Of a DNA stretch of 64,000 nucleotides, positions 19,233-28,841 are shown piece after piece (position 1 is the first letter of the stretch; each line of letters begins with the position of its first letter). A model generated the notes under the pieces. The model was given only the letters and a program-made list of their open reading frames with translations, was not told where the DNA came from and did no database searches. Origin of the DNA: Sulfurimonas sp. (GTDB taxonomy: Bacteria > Campylobacterota > Campylobacteria > Campylobacterales > Sulfurimonadaceae); assembly GCA_028687935.1 (NCBI GenBank), contig JAQTZE010000005.1, positions 124,001 to 188,000 of the forward strand, written 5' to 3'. The position numbers were made by a program, and so were the translations under genes.

Positions 19233-19918
19233 ATTCTAAATTCCCTGTTAGCAAAATTTGCTTCGATTAAAGTTTTTGTATATTCTTGAAGCGGCGCTTG
19301 AATTGTTTGCGCCAAAACGCCACGCTCTACGACTCTGCCCTCTTTGATGACGCATATCTCTTCACAAAGAGCTGCCGCAGAGTTCATATCGTGGGTGACA
19401 AATAAAATCTTAAATCCGAACTCTTTTTGAAGCTTCTTTAAAAGCTCCAAAATCAAAACGCGGTTTTTCGGATCGAGCGCTGTTGTCGGCTCATCGAGTA
19501 GAAGCAGTTTCGGATTTGATTCGAGTGCCATCGCCAAAACTACCCGTTGCAACTGCCCGCCTGAGAGTTCAGGAGGAAATCTCTCCAAAAGTTCTCCATC
19601 GAGTCCAACCTGCGCAAAAAGTTTTTTCACTTCTGCGTTTTGGATAAAAAACTGTTTTTTTATCTTCGTCATTGGAGAGAGTGCTGTAAAAGGATTTTGC
19701 GGTACAAACGCAATACTTTTCCCTGCTAGAAGTTCAAAATCCGCTTCGTATCTAAAATCACACTCCATAGAATCAGGAAGCATGCCAAGAAGTGCTTTGA
19801 GTGTCAAACTTTTTCCGCTGCCACTCTGCCCTACAAGTGCAAGAGAGTTCTCAATGCTAAAAGATATATCTACCAAAGTTTTCTCTTGATGTGTAATACA
19901 AAGTTTTGAGACATTCAT
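19229..19918 (-). CDS. ABC transporter ATP-binding protein, oligopeptide/nickel type
   Basis: 229 residues with Walker A GQSGSGKS near 33, signature LSGGQLQR near 118, Walker B LLLLDEPTTALD near 137 and the histidine in FVTHD. The sequence resembles DppD/OppD/NikD ATPases but is short and lacks the C-terminal extension of that group. No permease or binding-protein gene is next to it; it is wedged between bioF and mrcA in a coupled operon, so it may serve a transporter encoded elsewhere. Confidence 0.82.
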   Translation of the reverse strand: MNVSKLCITHQEKTLVDISFSIENSLALVGQSGSGKSLTLKALLGMLPDSMECDFRYEADFELLAGKSIAFVPQNPFTALSPMTKIKKQFFIQNAEVKKLFAQVGLDGELLERFPPELSGGQLQRVVLAMALESNPKLLLLDEPTTALDPKNRVLILELLKKLQKEFGFKILFVTHDMNSAAALCEEICVIKEGRVVERGVLAQTIQAPLQEYTKTLIEANFANREFRI

Positions 19919-19922
19919 GGGC

Positions 19923-21020
19923 TTATTTTATCACAAAAGGGGCGAGTTTTTCGCACAACTCTGAGAGCTCTTCTTCGCTTTGCCCAAGCCTTGCAATCAG
20001 ACGAATAATTGCCCGCTCAACCGTCGGCTGACGGATAGCACCCACTGCATAACCCTCTTCGCGAAGGGCTTCTTTTATCTCTATCACTTTTTTATTATCA
20101 TCAATAAGCAGAGGCACGATAAGCGCGTCCACTTTGATCCCTAATTTTTCTTCTACTATCTTTTGGCGTTTTTGTATCTGCTCATGCAAAGAAGTTTTGT
20201 TTTCTTTCATAAAACGCAGTGCATTATGTGCCAAAAGCGTATCATAAAGAGAGAGTGATGTTGCATAGATGAGCGGTTTTGCACGATTGAGAAGATACTC
20301 AATAATATGACTTGAAGCCAAAATATAGGCGCCAAAACTTCCATAAGCTTTGCCGAGTGTGCCCATTTTGATATGATGCTTTTCTACTTCTATGCCATAG
20401 TAGTCAAAAATCCCCATCAAATTTTCACCTAGCACACCGCTGCTGTGCGCTTCATCGACGATAAGCAATGCATCAAACTCTTTTGCAATAGCAAAAACGG
20501 CTTTATCACACAAATCGCCATCCATGGAGTAGACACCCTCAACCGCGATTATCTTGCGTTTTGCAGAGCTTTTTGCAAGTGCTTCACGAAGTACTTGCAT
20601 ATTATTGTGAGCAAAATAGACAACATCCATCGCCCCGATATTTGAAGCAAGCACACCAGAAGCATGATACTTCTCATCCATAAAAAGCGTATCTCCGCGT
20701 CTCACAAGCGCTTCAATGAGCGCGATATTAGCGTTAAATCCGCTCCCAACAATCACAGCATCTTCAAAGCCGTTTGCTTCACAAAGCGCATCTTCAAAAT
20801 CTTTATGAATCTGATGATAGCCGTTGACAAGTAAAGAGGCTTTTGGGGAGTGAAGCGGGAGTTTTGAGAGGGCTTCGCATGTCTGCTCATGTAAGAGTTT
20901 ATTGTGAGAAAGACCGAGGTAATCATTCGACGCAAAATCTAAAAGTGTTGTATCTACAACCTCTCTACTTCTGTATCTTCCTGAGCGTTTGAGTGCTTTG
21001 AGCTCGTTTTCATAGAGCAT
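19923..21020 (-). CDS. bioF: 8-amino-7-oxononanoate synthase
   Basis: PLP-dependent condensation of pimeloyl thioester with alanine in biotin synthesis. 365 residues of the alpha-oxoamine synthase family: LDFASNDYLGLS near 28, EGVYSMDGD near 162, IVDEAHSSGVLG near 185, and the PLP lysine in GTLGKAYGSFGAY near 222. The close relative 2-amino-3-ketobutyrate ligase is an alternative, but no threonine dehydrogenase is adjacent. ATG 21020 overlaps the maf stop; a longer frame would run into maf. Confidence 0.85.
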   Translation of the reverse strand: MLYENELKALKRSGRYRSREVVDTTLLDFASNDYLGLSHNKLLHEQTCEALSKLPLHSPKASLLVNGYHQIHKDFEDALCEANGFEDAVIVGSGFNANIALIEALVRRGDTLFMDEKYHASGVLASNIGAMDVVYFAHNNMQVLREALAKSSAKRKIIAVEGVYSMDGDLCDKAVFAIAKEFDALLIVDEAHSSGVLGENLMGIFDYYGIEVEKHHIKMGTLGKAYGSFGAYILASSHIIEYLLNRAKPLIYATSLSLYDTLLAHNALRFMKENKTSLHEQIQKRQKIVEEKLGIKVDALIVPLLIDDNKKVIEIKEALREEGYAVGAIRQPTVERAIIRLIARLGQSEEELSELCEKLAPFVIK

Positions 21021-21565
21021 CAGACAAAAGCCTTTAATACTTCCACACAAAGACCCATCGCTGTGCTTTCATAGCCACGGACTTCTTTGATATAAGATTT
21101 GCAAAAGCCCTCGACCATGCATGCACCCGCCTTCCCTCGCCACTCGCCACTCTCTAAATAGCGTTCAAGATCATCCATATCAAAATCAGCGAAGATATAA
21201 TCTGTCTGCGAAATATCGATAATCTTTTTCTCTTTGGAGTGATAGATCATACAAGTGATTATTGAGGTGATATTGCCGCTTTGGGTCATGAGAATATTTC
21301 GAGCATCACTCTCGCATTTTGCTTTGCGAAGGATTTGACCTTGAGAAGTGACTACGGTATCAGCGACTAAAAGAGGAAAATCTTCATAACCAAACGCAGC
21401 AAGGTTGGCCTCGTATTTTCCAAGTGTCGCCTGATAGACAAAGTTTTTAGGAGAGCTTGCAATGATAGCGTCTTCATCAAAATCGACACTCTCCTGCACA
21501 AACGCAATCGCTGCGTTTTGTAAAAGCATGGATCGGGTTTGCGAAGAAGAGGCTAATCTAAGCAT
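21020..21565 (-). CDS. maf: Maf-family nucleotide pyrophosphatase
   Basis: 181 residues. The N-terminal LRLASSSQTR matches the family's LASxSPRR phosphate-binding motif, and PLLVADTVV near 66 carries the catalytic Asp. Maf proteins hydrolyse non-canonical or modified nucleotides and are linked to septum control. Its overlap with bioF and the membrane-protein gene places it inside the alaS operon; I recall alaS next to maf in Helicobacter pylori too. Confidence 0.88.
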   Translation of the reverse strand: MLRLASSSQTRSMLLQNAAIAFVQESVDFDEDAIIASSPKNFVYQATLGKYEANLAAFGYEDFPLLVADTVVTSQGQILRKAKCESDARNILMTQSGNITSIITCMIYHSKEKKIIDISQTDYIFADFDMDDLERYLESGEWRGKAGACMVEGFCKSYIKEVRGYESTAMGLCVEVLKAFV

Positions 21566-22047
21566 TAAAGACTACTTGAGAGTGTTGCACCTAAGAAGAT
21601 AGCAATCGTTCCAAGAATAATATTGGCAGGAACCATATATTTGCCAATAAGCTCAAGGGAGAACTTCGCGCCAACCATATTGCCCTCGTTCAAAAGTTTT
21701 ACTGCTCTGTTTCTGCGTAGTATCATCACAAAAAGATTCACCGCCATAACCATCCAGACACCCTCTTTGATATGTCCAAGTGCTGCAAATTCACTATGTG
21801 AAAAATCATACCCTATTATCATGATGACAGCCGTGATAAGCAAAAGCACGACAAAAGGAACAACGATAGTAAAGAGTCCTTTGAGTGCATGAGCAATACG
21901 CTCCATTCTATGGGCAGGAGACTCTATCTGCAAAAACGAAGGGTGTGCCGCGTAACGCATAGCAATCATTCCACCAACCCAGACAACTGCTGAGAAGACG
22001 TGGATAAAGACGATGATAGCTTTATACTCTGCGAAAAACTCTTGCAT
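21565..22047 (-). CDS. Four-helix membrane protein, CopD/DUF2269-like
   Basis: 160 residues with four hydrophobic helices. The start IHVFSAVVWVGGMIAMRYA resembles the first helix of CopD-domain and HemJ-like proteins, which often bind haem or copper through conserved histidines (His in FIHVF and HP in AAHPSF are visible). One-base overlaps with alaS before and maf after indicate coupled expression. Function not established. Confidence 0.65.
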   Translation of the reverse strand: MQEFFAEYKAIIVFIHVFSAVVWVGGMIAMRYAAHPSFLQIESPAHRMERIAHALKGLFTIVVPFVVLLLITAVIMIIGYDFSHSEFAALGHIKEGVWMVMAVNLFVMILRRNRAVKLLNEGNMVGAKFSLELIGKYMVPANIILGTIAIFLGATLSSSL

Positions 22048-24599
22048 TAGCTCAGGATTCCTGTGATGTAGGCAAGTGAAGCCTCTTTTGCTTCGGGGAG
22101 CTTACTCGCGTCTTTACCGCCAGCTTGTGCGAAGTCTGGACGACCGCCGCCGCCACCGCCAAGAATTGGAGCGATATTTTTGATCCACTCTCCAGCTTTT
22201 GCAGCATCTGCGCCTTTGACACCCGCAGCGATAAGGACTTTATCATCTTTGATTTGAAAAAGCATTGCACAAAGTTTTTCATTTTGGTTTTTGAGCTCGT
22301 CTATTTTCTCTTTGATATCACCATTTGTTAGCTCTGCAACTACCACAGCCACGCCATTGATATCTTGCGTTTTTATCTCGATTTTTATGCTTCCCTGCGC
22401 CTCTTTGAGCTCAGATTTGAGCTCTGCTACAGTTGATTTAAGTCTTGCAATACCCGCCATGAGGTCAAGATTTTTGACTTCAGACTGAGCGTCAAGGAGT
22501 ATTTGTCTTTGTCCCACAAAGTAGTTATACGCTGCGTTTCCACAAACTGCTTCGATGCGTCTCACGCCGGCACTGACTCCACTCTCTTTTGTGATGATAA
22601 ATGAGCCTATATTTGCCGTATTGCTCACATGCACACCGCCACAAAACTCAACAGAAGCGTCTGCAAAACTGACAACGCGGACCTCATCGCCGTATTTCTC
22701 ACCAAACTGTGCTTTTGCACCGCTTTTTTTCGCATTTTCTATGCTCATGACTTCAGTCGTCGTAGGCAACGCGCGTAGGACTTCATAGTTTACACGGCGC
22801 TCTATCTCTGAAAGTTCTTCGGGAGTTACACCTTTTGGATGTGAGAAGTCAAAACGCAGACGATTTGCTTCAACAAGTGAGCCCGCTTGAGAGATATGAT
22901 CTCCCAAAACATCAAAAAGCACAGCGTGGAGTAAGTGTGTCGCTGAGTGGTGTTTTGTGATTTCGCTTCGTGAAATATCTACATTACAAACAACACTGTC
23001 GCCGATACTGAGTGTTTTACTCACTTCAAGTTCTGACATATTCAGACCGAAGAATTTTTTTGTCTCAACTACTTTTGCAAAGTCTTCGATGAGACCAATG
23101 TCGCCACATTGTCCACCGCTCTCTGCATAAAAAGGTGTCTCCTCTAAAAGAACCCATCCCCTTTCACCTGCTTCGAGTTTTTGTGCTGTTTTAAAACTAG
23201 CATCCAAAAGTGCGAGGACTTTGGTCGTGTGACTTGTCATCTCATAGCCAACAAAAACATTCTCACCGAAGTTCTCTAAAAGTACTTTAAAGTCACCCTG
23301 TGTCGCTTCATCTCCACTTCCCTTCCAAGCAGCTTTTGCGCGAGTTCTTTGCTCTAGCATTAATGCTTCAAATTTCTCTGTATCAAGCCCTAAGTTTTCA
23401 CTTTTGAGCATATCTTCAGTCAAATCAAGCGGGAAACCAAAAGTATCGTAGAGCTTAAACGCAACCTCACCTGAGAAGATCTCTTTTGTATTTTTGAGCT
23501 CCTCTTCAAAAAGCTCTATTCCAGACTCGATAGTCTTGAAAAATCTTGCTTCTTCAAGTTCTATCTGCTCTTTGACCGCGTCTGCTTTTTGTGCTAAATA
23601 GTCATACTCTTTGCCCATGATACCGACAACAATATCCACAAGTTTGAACATAAACGGCTCACGGAAGCCTAGAAGATATCCATGACGCACAGCACGACGA
23701 AGAATACGACGAAGGACATAACCGCGTCCTTCGTTTGAGAAGTTTGTCCCTTGTGCGAGAAGGAAAAGTGAAGTTCTGATATGATCAGCGATAACGCGGT
23801 AGCTTGCACCCGTTGCATAAGTATACTCTTTGCCGATGAGCTCTTGTACTTTGTTGATAATAGGCATAAAAAGAGACGAACCGTAGTTGCTTGTCTTACC
23901 CTCTTTAATAGCGACAACCCGTTCAAGTCCCATACCCGTGTCAATAGAAGGTTTTGGAAGCTCTCTCATTGTGCCATCAGCGCTTCTTTCATATTGCATG
24001 AAAACAAGATTCCAAATCTCTAAAAATCTGTCACCGTCTCCACCCATATAATCTTCAGGACCGCTAAATTCCTCAGCACCTTGATCATAAAAGATCTCAG
24101 AACATGGACCACATGGACCTGTGTCGCCCATCTGCCAGAAGTTGTCTTTGTCGCCAAGACGCATGATACGATCTATGCTGACATGTTTGAGCCAAAGTTG
24201 CTCTGCTTCATCATCGCTCTCATGCACTGTTACCCAAAGTTTCTCTTTTGGCAGTTTGATTACTTCTGTGATAAATTCCCATGCATAGTCAATTGCATCT
24301 TCTTTAAAGTAGTTGCCAAAACTGAAGTTTCCAAGCATCTCAAAAAAAGTATGGTGACGTGCTGTATGTCCCACATTTTCAAGGTCGTTGTGTTTACCGC
24401 CAGCACGCAGACATGTTTGACAAGAAGTCGCTCTTGGATTATGTGGAGCAGGGATTTCCCCTGTAAAAATCGATTTGAAAGGAACCATCCCTGCATTGTT
24501 AAACAACAGTGTTGCATCGTCGGGAACTAAAGGAGCCGAAGCTACTCTCTCGTGGTTTTTTGATTCAAAAAATTTTAAAAATTCTTCTCTAATGTCCAT
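22047..24599 (-). CDS. alaS: Alanyl-tRNA synthetase
   Basis: Charges tRNA-Ala. 850 residues with the class II catalytic core (residues 1-235, [25 protein letters not shown]), the editing domain with the zinc ligands [11 protein letters not shown] and CGGVHV, and a C-terminal C-Ala domain with a glycine run near the end. The start ATG 24599 ([11 protein letters not shown]) fits the family; an upstream in-frame ATG would add five residues. First gene of the alaS-to-mrcA operon. Confidence 0.96.
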   Translation of the reverse strand: MDIREEFLKFFESKNHERVASAPLVPDDATLLFNNAGMVPFKSIFTGEIPAPHNPRATSCQTCLRAGGKHNDLENVGHTARHHTFFEMLGNFSFGNYFKEDAIDYAWEFITEVIKLPKEKLWVTVHESDDEAEQLWLKHVSIDRIMRLGDKDNFWQMGDTGPCGPCSEIFYDQGAEEFSGPEDYMGGDGDRFLEIWNLVFMQYERSADGTMRELPKPSIDTGMGLERVVAIKEGKTSNYGSSLFMPIINKVQELIGKEYTYATGASYRVIADHIRTSLFLLAQGTNFSNEGRGYVLRRILRRAVRHGYLLGFREPFMFKLVDIVVGIMGKEYDYLAQKADAVKEQIELEEARFFKTIESGIELFEEELKNTKEIFSGEVAFKLYDTFGFPLDLTEDMLKSENLGLDTEKFEALMLEQRTRAKAAWKGSGDEATQGDFKVLLENFGENVFVGYEMTSHTTKVLALLDASFKTAQKLEAGERGWVLLEETPFYAESGGQCGDIGLIEDFAKVVETKKFFGLNMSELEVSKTLSIGDSVVCNVDISRSEITKHHSATHLLHAVLFDVLGDHISQAGSLVEANRLRFDFSHPKGVTPEELSEIERRVNYEVLRALPTTTEVMSIENAKKSGAKAQFGEKYGDEVRVVSFADASVEFCGGVHVSNTANIGSFIITKESGVSAGVRRIEAVCGNAAYNYFVGQRQILLDAQSEVKNLDLMAGIARLKSTVAELKSELKEAQGSIKIEIKTQDINGVAVVVAELTNGDIKEKIDELKNQNEKLCAMLFQIKDDKVLIAAGVKGADAAKAGEWIKNIAPILGGGGGGRPDFAQAGGKDASKLPEAKEASLAYITGILS

Positions 24600-24721
24600 A
24601 AATACTTCTCGCATAGTAAAATTGCGCGATTATACCTTAAAAAGGCTCTGCGAGTACTAAAAGCTTCAAATTACAGACAAAATGAGTATAATATTTTTCA
24701 GATAAATCACGAAGGCTCACT

Positions 24722-25516
24722 ATGAAAGAAATACTGGATATTTTAGACGAACTCCACCTCAAAGACCTTAAAAACGCAAGGCACCCTTCTTATTTTGATG
24801 TCAATGAAGGTTACAATATGCTTATCTTACGTTTGCCTATTTGTGAGAAAGAACTTGAGTTTTACTCTTTTGGTTTTGTCTTTACGAAACATGCCAGCTA
24901 CTACTACAATATCTCCAAAGAGGTATTTGAAAAGTTTGATACAAAATTTCAAGAACCGTACCTCTTTATAAACACCCATATAGATAGCTTTATGAAAATG
25001 TTTAGCTCCTATCAAAATCAGGTTCAGGAGATGGAAGAGATTCTTTATAGCGAGAGAGACAAAAAAGATTTTATGAGTACATGGTTTGCCCTCAAACGCG
25101 ACATCACGAGAGTTGAGAGTGTGCTTGAAAAAGCACTCTATACTATGAATGATTTTATAGAACATTATGAAGTACTGCATCCAGATGAGGGCTTTTTGGT
25201 CAATAACTATGCCGACTTACATGAGCACCTTGAGCGAAGCAAACACTCCTCAACCCTGCAACTGAGCAAGCTTGACTATATCTACAACTTCTATAACACC
25301 CGAACGAATGAGCGCATGAACCGCCTGATTTATATCCTCACCATCATCTCGGCCATCTTTTTACCGCTGAACCTGATGGTAGGATTTTTTGGGATGAATA
25401 CCACAGGACTTCCTTTTTCTTCAGGGAGTAATGGAACTTCCAACGTCATGATGAGTATGTTTGCACTTTTTATCATCTCTTCTATTTTTGTGCTTTTTTG
25501 GAAAAAAAGAGTCTAA
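24722..25516 (+). CDS. CorA-family magnesium/divalent cation transporter
   Basis: 264 residues: an acidic cytoplasmic alpha/beta and long-helix domain, then two C-terminal membrane helices with the selectivity motif GMN in GFFGMNTTG near 223-231 and a basic tail. The product is shorter than classical CorA (about 315) but has all core parts. Its stop overlaps the convergent DUF523 gene by four bases. Confidence 0.87.
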   Translation: MKEILDILDELHLKDLKNARHPSYFDVNEGYNMLILRLPICEKELEFYSFGFVFTKHASYYYNISKEVFEKFDTKFQEPYLFINTHIDSFMKMFSSYQNQVQEMEEILYSERDKKDFMSTWFALKRDITRVESVLEKALYTMNDFIEHYEVLHPDEGFLVNNYADLHEHLERSKHSSTLQLSKLDYIYNFYNTRTNERMNRLIYILTIISAIFLPLNLMVGFFGMNTTGLPFSSGSNGTSNVMMSMFALFIISSIFVLFWKKRV

Positions 25517-25953
25517 AACGCAAGCTCGTCTTGAATAACAATTTGGGGATATCTCTCTAAAAAGATATCCGCTGCAAGACCGTTACCTAGAGCAATTATC
25601 TCTTTTTTAGCGTTGAGCAGAGGTGTCGTTGCAAGCCCACAGCTTGGACTTTTTGACTTGAGTACTATCGCATCTGCGTTTGGATGCGCCGCGCAAAAAG
25701 AGAGTATCTCGTGGCGCAGAAGTTCGGTGACATCTTTCTTGCTCTCATCTGTGATAATATGCTTCTTTTGCCCTTGCATCACAACACTTATCCGCTCTCT
25801 TGGTGTGCCAAAGAGAGGCGCTTCGGGACAAAACGGGATAATCTCAAACGCAGCAAAAGCTTCTATGACTGCGTTTACCTCTTTGGTTTTGCCATCATAA
25901 CGACACACTTCACCGAGCAGACACGAGCTAATAATAACCTTTTTCTTAGCCAT
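25513..25953 (-). CDS. DUF523 family protein
   Basis: 146 residues of the DUF523 (YbbK-like) family: SSCLLGEVCRYDG near residue 9, FCPEAPLFGTPRERI near 41 and LKSKSPSCGL near 97. The conserved cysteines suggest a metal or Fe-S site. Related domains are linked to 2-thiouracil handling, but function is not settled. It starts immediately before the stop of the aldehyde dehydrogenase upstream (no gap), so the two are co-transcribed. Confidence 0.82.
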   Translation of the reverse strand: MAKKKVIISSCLLGEVCRYDGKTKEVNAVIEAFAAFEIIPFCPEAPLFGTPRERISVVMQGQKKHIITDESKKDVTELLRHEILSFCAAHPNADAIVLKSKSPSCGLATTPLLNAKKEIIALGNGLAADIFLERYPQIVIQDELAF

Positions 25954-27369
25954 CTAGCAGATGATGACGGACTTGATTTCACTCATCTCTTCGATGGCAA
26001 ACTTCGGTCCTTCGCGTCCCACACCGCTGAGTTTTACTCCGCCATAAGGCTGGATATCAAAACGCAGCGTCGGCATATCATTGATGACGATACCGCCTGC
26101 ATCAAGCTCTTCTATCGCGCGTTGTGTATTTTTTAAATCATTCGTAAAGATAGAAAACTGCAAACCGTACGGCGAGTTATTCATACGAGGAATAGCATCA
26201 TCAAATGAGTCGACTTTGACAAGAGAGACAATCGGTGCAAAGACCTCTTCGCAGACAATAGCCATTTCGTCATGCACATTTGCCATCACACACGGATAGA
26301 ACATACGCCCATCACGACGAGGCTCAAGAAGGGGAACTGCACCCTCTTCTATAGCACTCTCAACCCAGCCCATCGCGCGCACGGCAGCCTCATCATCAAT
26401 AAGCGGTCCCATAAAAGTATCATCTTCATACGGTGAACCGACGATGAGTTTTTTTGTAGCTTCTGCCATCTTCTGCGCAAAAGTCTCATAAATATCTTTG
26501 TGCACATAGATTCGTTGCAAAGAGATACAAACTTGACCAGAGTTTACAAAAGCACCGAGTGCACAGCGGTTTGCTGCAAGGTCTAAATCCGCACTTGCAT
26601 CGATAAAAGTCGCTGCGTTTCCACCAAGCTCAAGCGAAACTTTTTTGATGCCTGCGTTTTTTGTGATGATATTGCCTACAGGCACAGAACCTGTAAAGCT
26701 GATGACACGAGGAATATCACTCGTAATAAGCGCGCTTCCGACCTCAGCATCGCCATAAACCACACTCAGCGCGTCAGCCACGGCATACTCACTCTCGATA
26801 AAGAGCTTTGCAAATTTATAGGCGGTTAGCGGTGCTTCGGGAGTTGGTTTGAGTACCACTGCGTTTCCTGCGACAAGAGCGGGAGCGAGTTTATGTGCGA
26901 TAAGGTTCAGAGGAAAGTTAAAAGGTGTGATAGCGACGACAACGCCCGCAGGGACTCTGCTAAAAAACGCAGTCGTTTTTTTACCGCTTGGCATCGCATC
27001 TGTATTGATAGTTTCTCCATGCATCGTGCGCATCGTCTCAGCCGAGAGCGTCACCGTCTCGATACAACGTTCTACTTCTACGCGGGAAAACGCGATAGGC
27101 TTGCCTACTTCATCGGTAATTGTGCGCGCGATATCCTCTTTGTTCTCACGAAGTTTTTGTGCCACATCCAAAAGCCAGTTGCATCGCTGTGCCAGCGTCG
27201 AAGCTTTTGCAGCTTTCGTTGCGTTTTGAGCGATTTGCAACGCTTTTTTTGCCATCTCAGCACTACATATCGGAGCGCGTGAGACTACTTCACCGCTGTA
27301 AGGGCTTTTTCTCTCGCTAAAGTTCTCAGCCGTGGCTGCGTTTGAGCCGAAAAATATCTTTGCATCCAT
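25954..27369 (-). CDS. NAD(P)-dependent aldehyde dehydrogenase
   Basis: 471-residue soluble enzyme oxidising an aldehyde to the acid. Family motifs are ITPFNFPLNLIAHK near 148, SFTGSVPVG near 222, the general-base Glu in SLELGGNAATF near 247 and the catalytic Cys in NSGQVCISLQRI near 282. It resembles the lactaldehyde/glyceraldehyde-3-phosphate (non-phosphorylating) subgroup, but the substrate is not fixed by sequence. ATG 27369 follows GGAG by seven bases. Confidence 0.88.
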   Translation of the reverse strand: MDAKIFFGSNAATAENFSERKSPYSGEVVSRAPICSAEMAKKALQIAQNATKAAKASTLAQRCNWLLDVAQKLRENKEDIARTITDEVGKPIAFSRVEVERCIETVTLSAETMRTMHGETINTDAMPSGKKTTAFFSRVPAGVVVAITPFNFPLNLIAHKLAPALVAGNAVVLKPTPEAPLTAYKFAKLFIESEYAVADALSVVYGDAEVGSALITSDIPRVISFTGSVPVGNIITKNAGIKKVSLELGGNAATFIDASADLDLAANRCALGAFVNSGQVCISLQRIYVHKDIYETFAQKMAEATKKLIVGSPYEDDTFMGPLIDDEAAVRAMGWVESAIEEGAVPLLEPRRDGRMFYPCVMANVHDEMAIVCEEVFAPIVSLVKVDSFDDAIPRMNNSPYGLQFSIFTNDLKNTQRAIEELDAGGIVINDMPTLRFDIQPYGGVKLSGVGREGPKFAIEEMSEIKSVIIC

Positions 27370-27432
27370 ACAATTCTCCAATATCTTTTATAATTAAAAA
27401 ATTATAACATTTCATCTTTGCGTTTCGCCTCT

Positions 27433-28335
27433 TTAGCCGACTATATAAAGATATAAAATTCCTGTTGTTACAAATGAAGCCAAAATCCCATATCCGACGA
27501 TAGATGCACTGAGCCTTGGGGCAAGTCCTGCCATAGAAGCCAAAACTCCGGCGGTTATCATCGGTGCCATTCCCGCTTCGAGGATAGAGACCTGCGCGGC
27601 TAAACTCTCCAATCCAAAAATCCAGCAAAAGAGTATCGCCACAAAAGGTGCAAAAAGGAGCTTCACAAAAAGCGCCGCGCCAAAGGGTTTGAAATCATCT
27701 TTGGGAAGGCGAAACTGTAACTGCAGTCCCACAGCAACAAGGGCAAGCGGGACAATGGTCGCGGAGAGTGCTTCAAGTGTCGAGATAATAGCTGGATGAA
27801 ACGCAGTGCCTGTGAGCATAAACGCCACTAAAAGCGCGATAAATGGCGGAAAGGTAAAAAGTTTTGTGAGGATAAGTTTAAATTCTAGCTTGTGCTCGCT
27901 TGAATAATATGAAGCCACAAAAGTCCCATAAATCGCAAACGCAAGGAAGGTTCCAAGCTGATCATAGACAAGAACGTAGCCGATTGCTTCACTTCCTAAA
28001 TAGGCATTTATAATAGGAATCCCTAAAAACGAACTGTTGGTCAAAACAGCTACAAGCATCAAAGCACCCGTGATCTCTTTTGAAAAATGGAGCAAACGCG
28101 AGAGGAGCAAAACAAGCAGAGCTGAGAAAAACATCACTATCCAAGCGATAAACGCAGGTAAAAGCATCTCATAAGAAAAATCAATCTTTGGCACTTGGAG
28201 CAGAATAATCGCTGGAAACGCAACAGTAATAATAAATTGATTTAGAGTAGTGGCTGCGTTTTCTGGGAACAAACGCAGCTTTTGGATAAGGTAGCCAGCA
28301 GATAAAGCCACAAATATAAGTAAAAAATTTTCCAA
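27433..28335 (-). CDS. AEC-family (auxin efflux carrier) transporter
   Basis: 300-residue membrane protein with about ten helices in two halves, typical of the PF03547 family; the N-terminal FLLIFVALSAGYLIQKLRLF and the central NSSFLGIPII are characteristic. Bacterial members move organic acids such as malate or malonate. Substrate unknown. Two inverted AAACGCAGC words sit inside the gene near 28253-28279. Confidence 0.82.
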   Translation of the reverse strand: MENFLLIFVALSAGYLIQKLRLFPENAATTLNQFIITVAFPAIILLQVPKIDFSYEMLLPAFIAWIVMFFSALLVLLLSRLLHFSKEITGALMLVAVLTNSSFLGIPIINAYLGSEAIGYVLVYDQLGTFLAFAIYGTFVASYYSSEHKLEFKLILTKLFTFPPFIALLVAFMLTGTAFHPAIISTLEALSATIVPLALVAVGLQLQFRLPKDDFKPFGAALFVKLLFAPFVAILFCWIFGLESLAAQVSILEAGMAPMITAGVLASMAGLAPRLSASIVGYGILASFVTTGILYLYIVG

Positions 28336-28348
28336 ACGTTCTTCTTTT

Positions 28349-28678
28349 TTAGAGTGTTATATTTTCAAGATGCCACACTGTTTGCGGCGTAACTAAAACG
28401 GCATCATACATAAAATCAAGTGTGAGTTTATTTTTTTTGATATAGACATCGCCTGTTTTTATCAAACGCGAGAGTTTTCGTGGTGTGATATTTTGGATGG
28501 CAAGTTCGTAATCCAGTGCACTTTTAACTTCGATAAAGTGCAAAACCTCTTCTTTGATAGCGATAATATCTATCTCACCAAAACGCGAATAGAAGTTTCT
28601 CTCTATAATACTGAAGCCTTCATCCACTATATATGCACACGCCTTATCTTCGGCGATATTCCCTTTTGCTCTGCTCAT
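28349..28678 (-). CDS. YraN family (UPF0102) nuclease-fold protein
   Basis: 109 residues with the family pattern: KACAYIVDEGF at the start, then RFGEIDIIA near 32-40 and HFIEVKSA near 47, giving the E...D...EVK set of a restriction-endonuclease-like fold. The role is unsettled; homologues have been linked to DNA processing. It sits upstream of the AEC gene on the same strand. Confidence 0.88.
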   Translation of the reverse strand: MSRAKGNIAEDKACAYIVDEGFSIIERNFYSRFGEIDIIAIKEEVLHFIEVKSALDYELAIQNITPRKLSRLIKTGDVYIKKNKLTLDFMYDAVLVTPQTVWHLENITL

Positions 28679-28841
28679 CTTTTCACTTCTATCATCTCTG
28701 TATTTGCGTTTTAAAATCTTAATTTTATCAGGAAAAACTTTGAGATGAGAGTAGCCCTCAATATTTTTAAATATCTCTTAAATTTTAACAACTATTTGCG
28801 CTAAATTCCTATATAATTCGTTTCATTTTCTAGGATTACAA

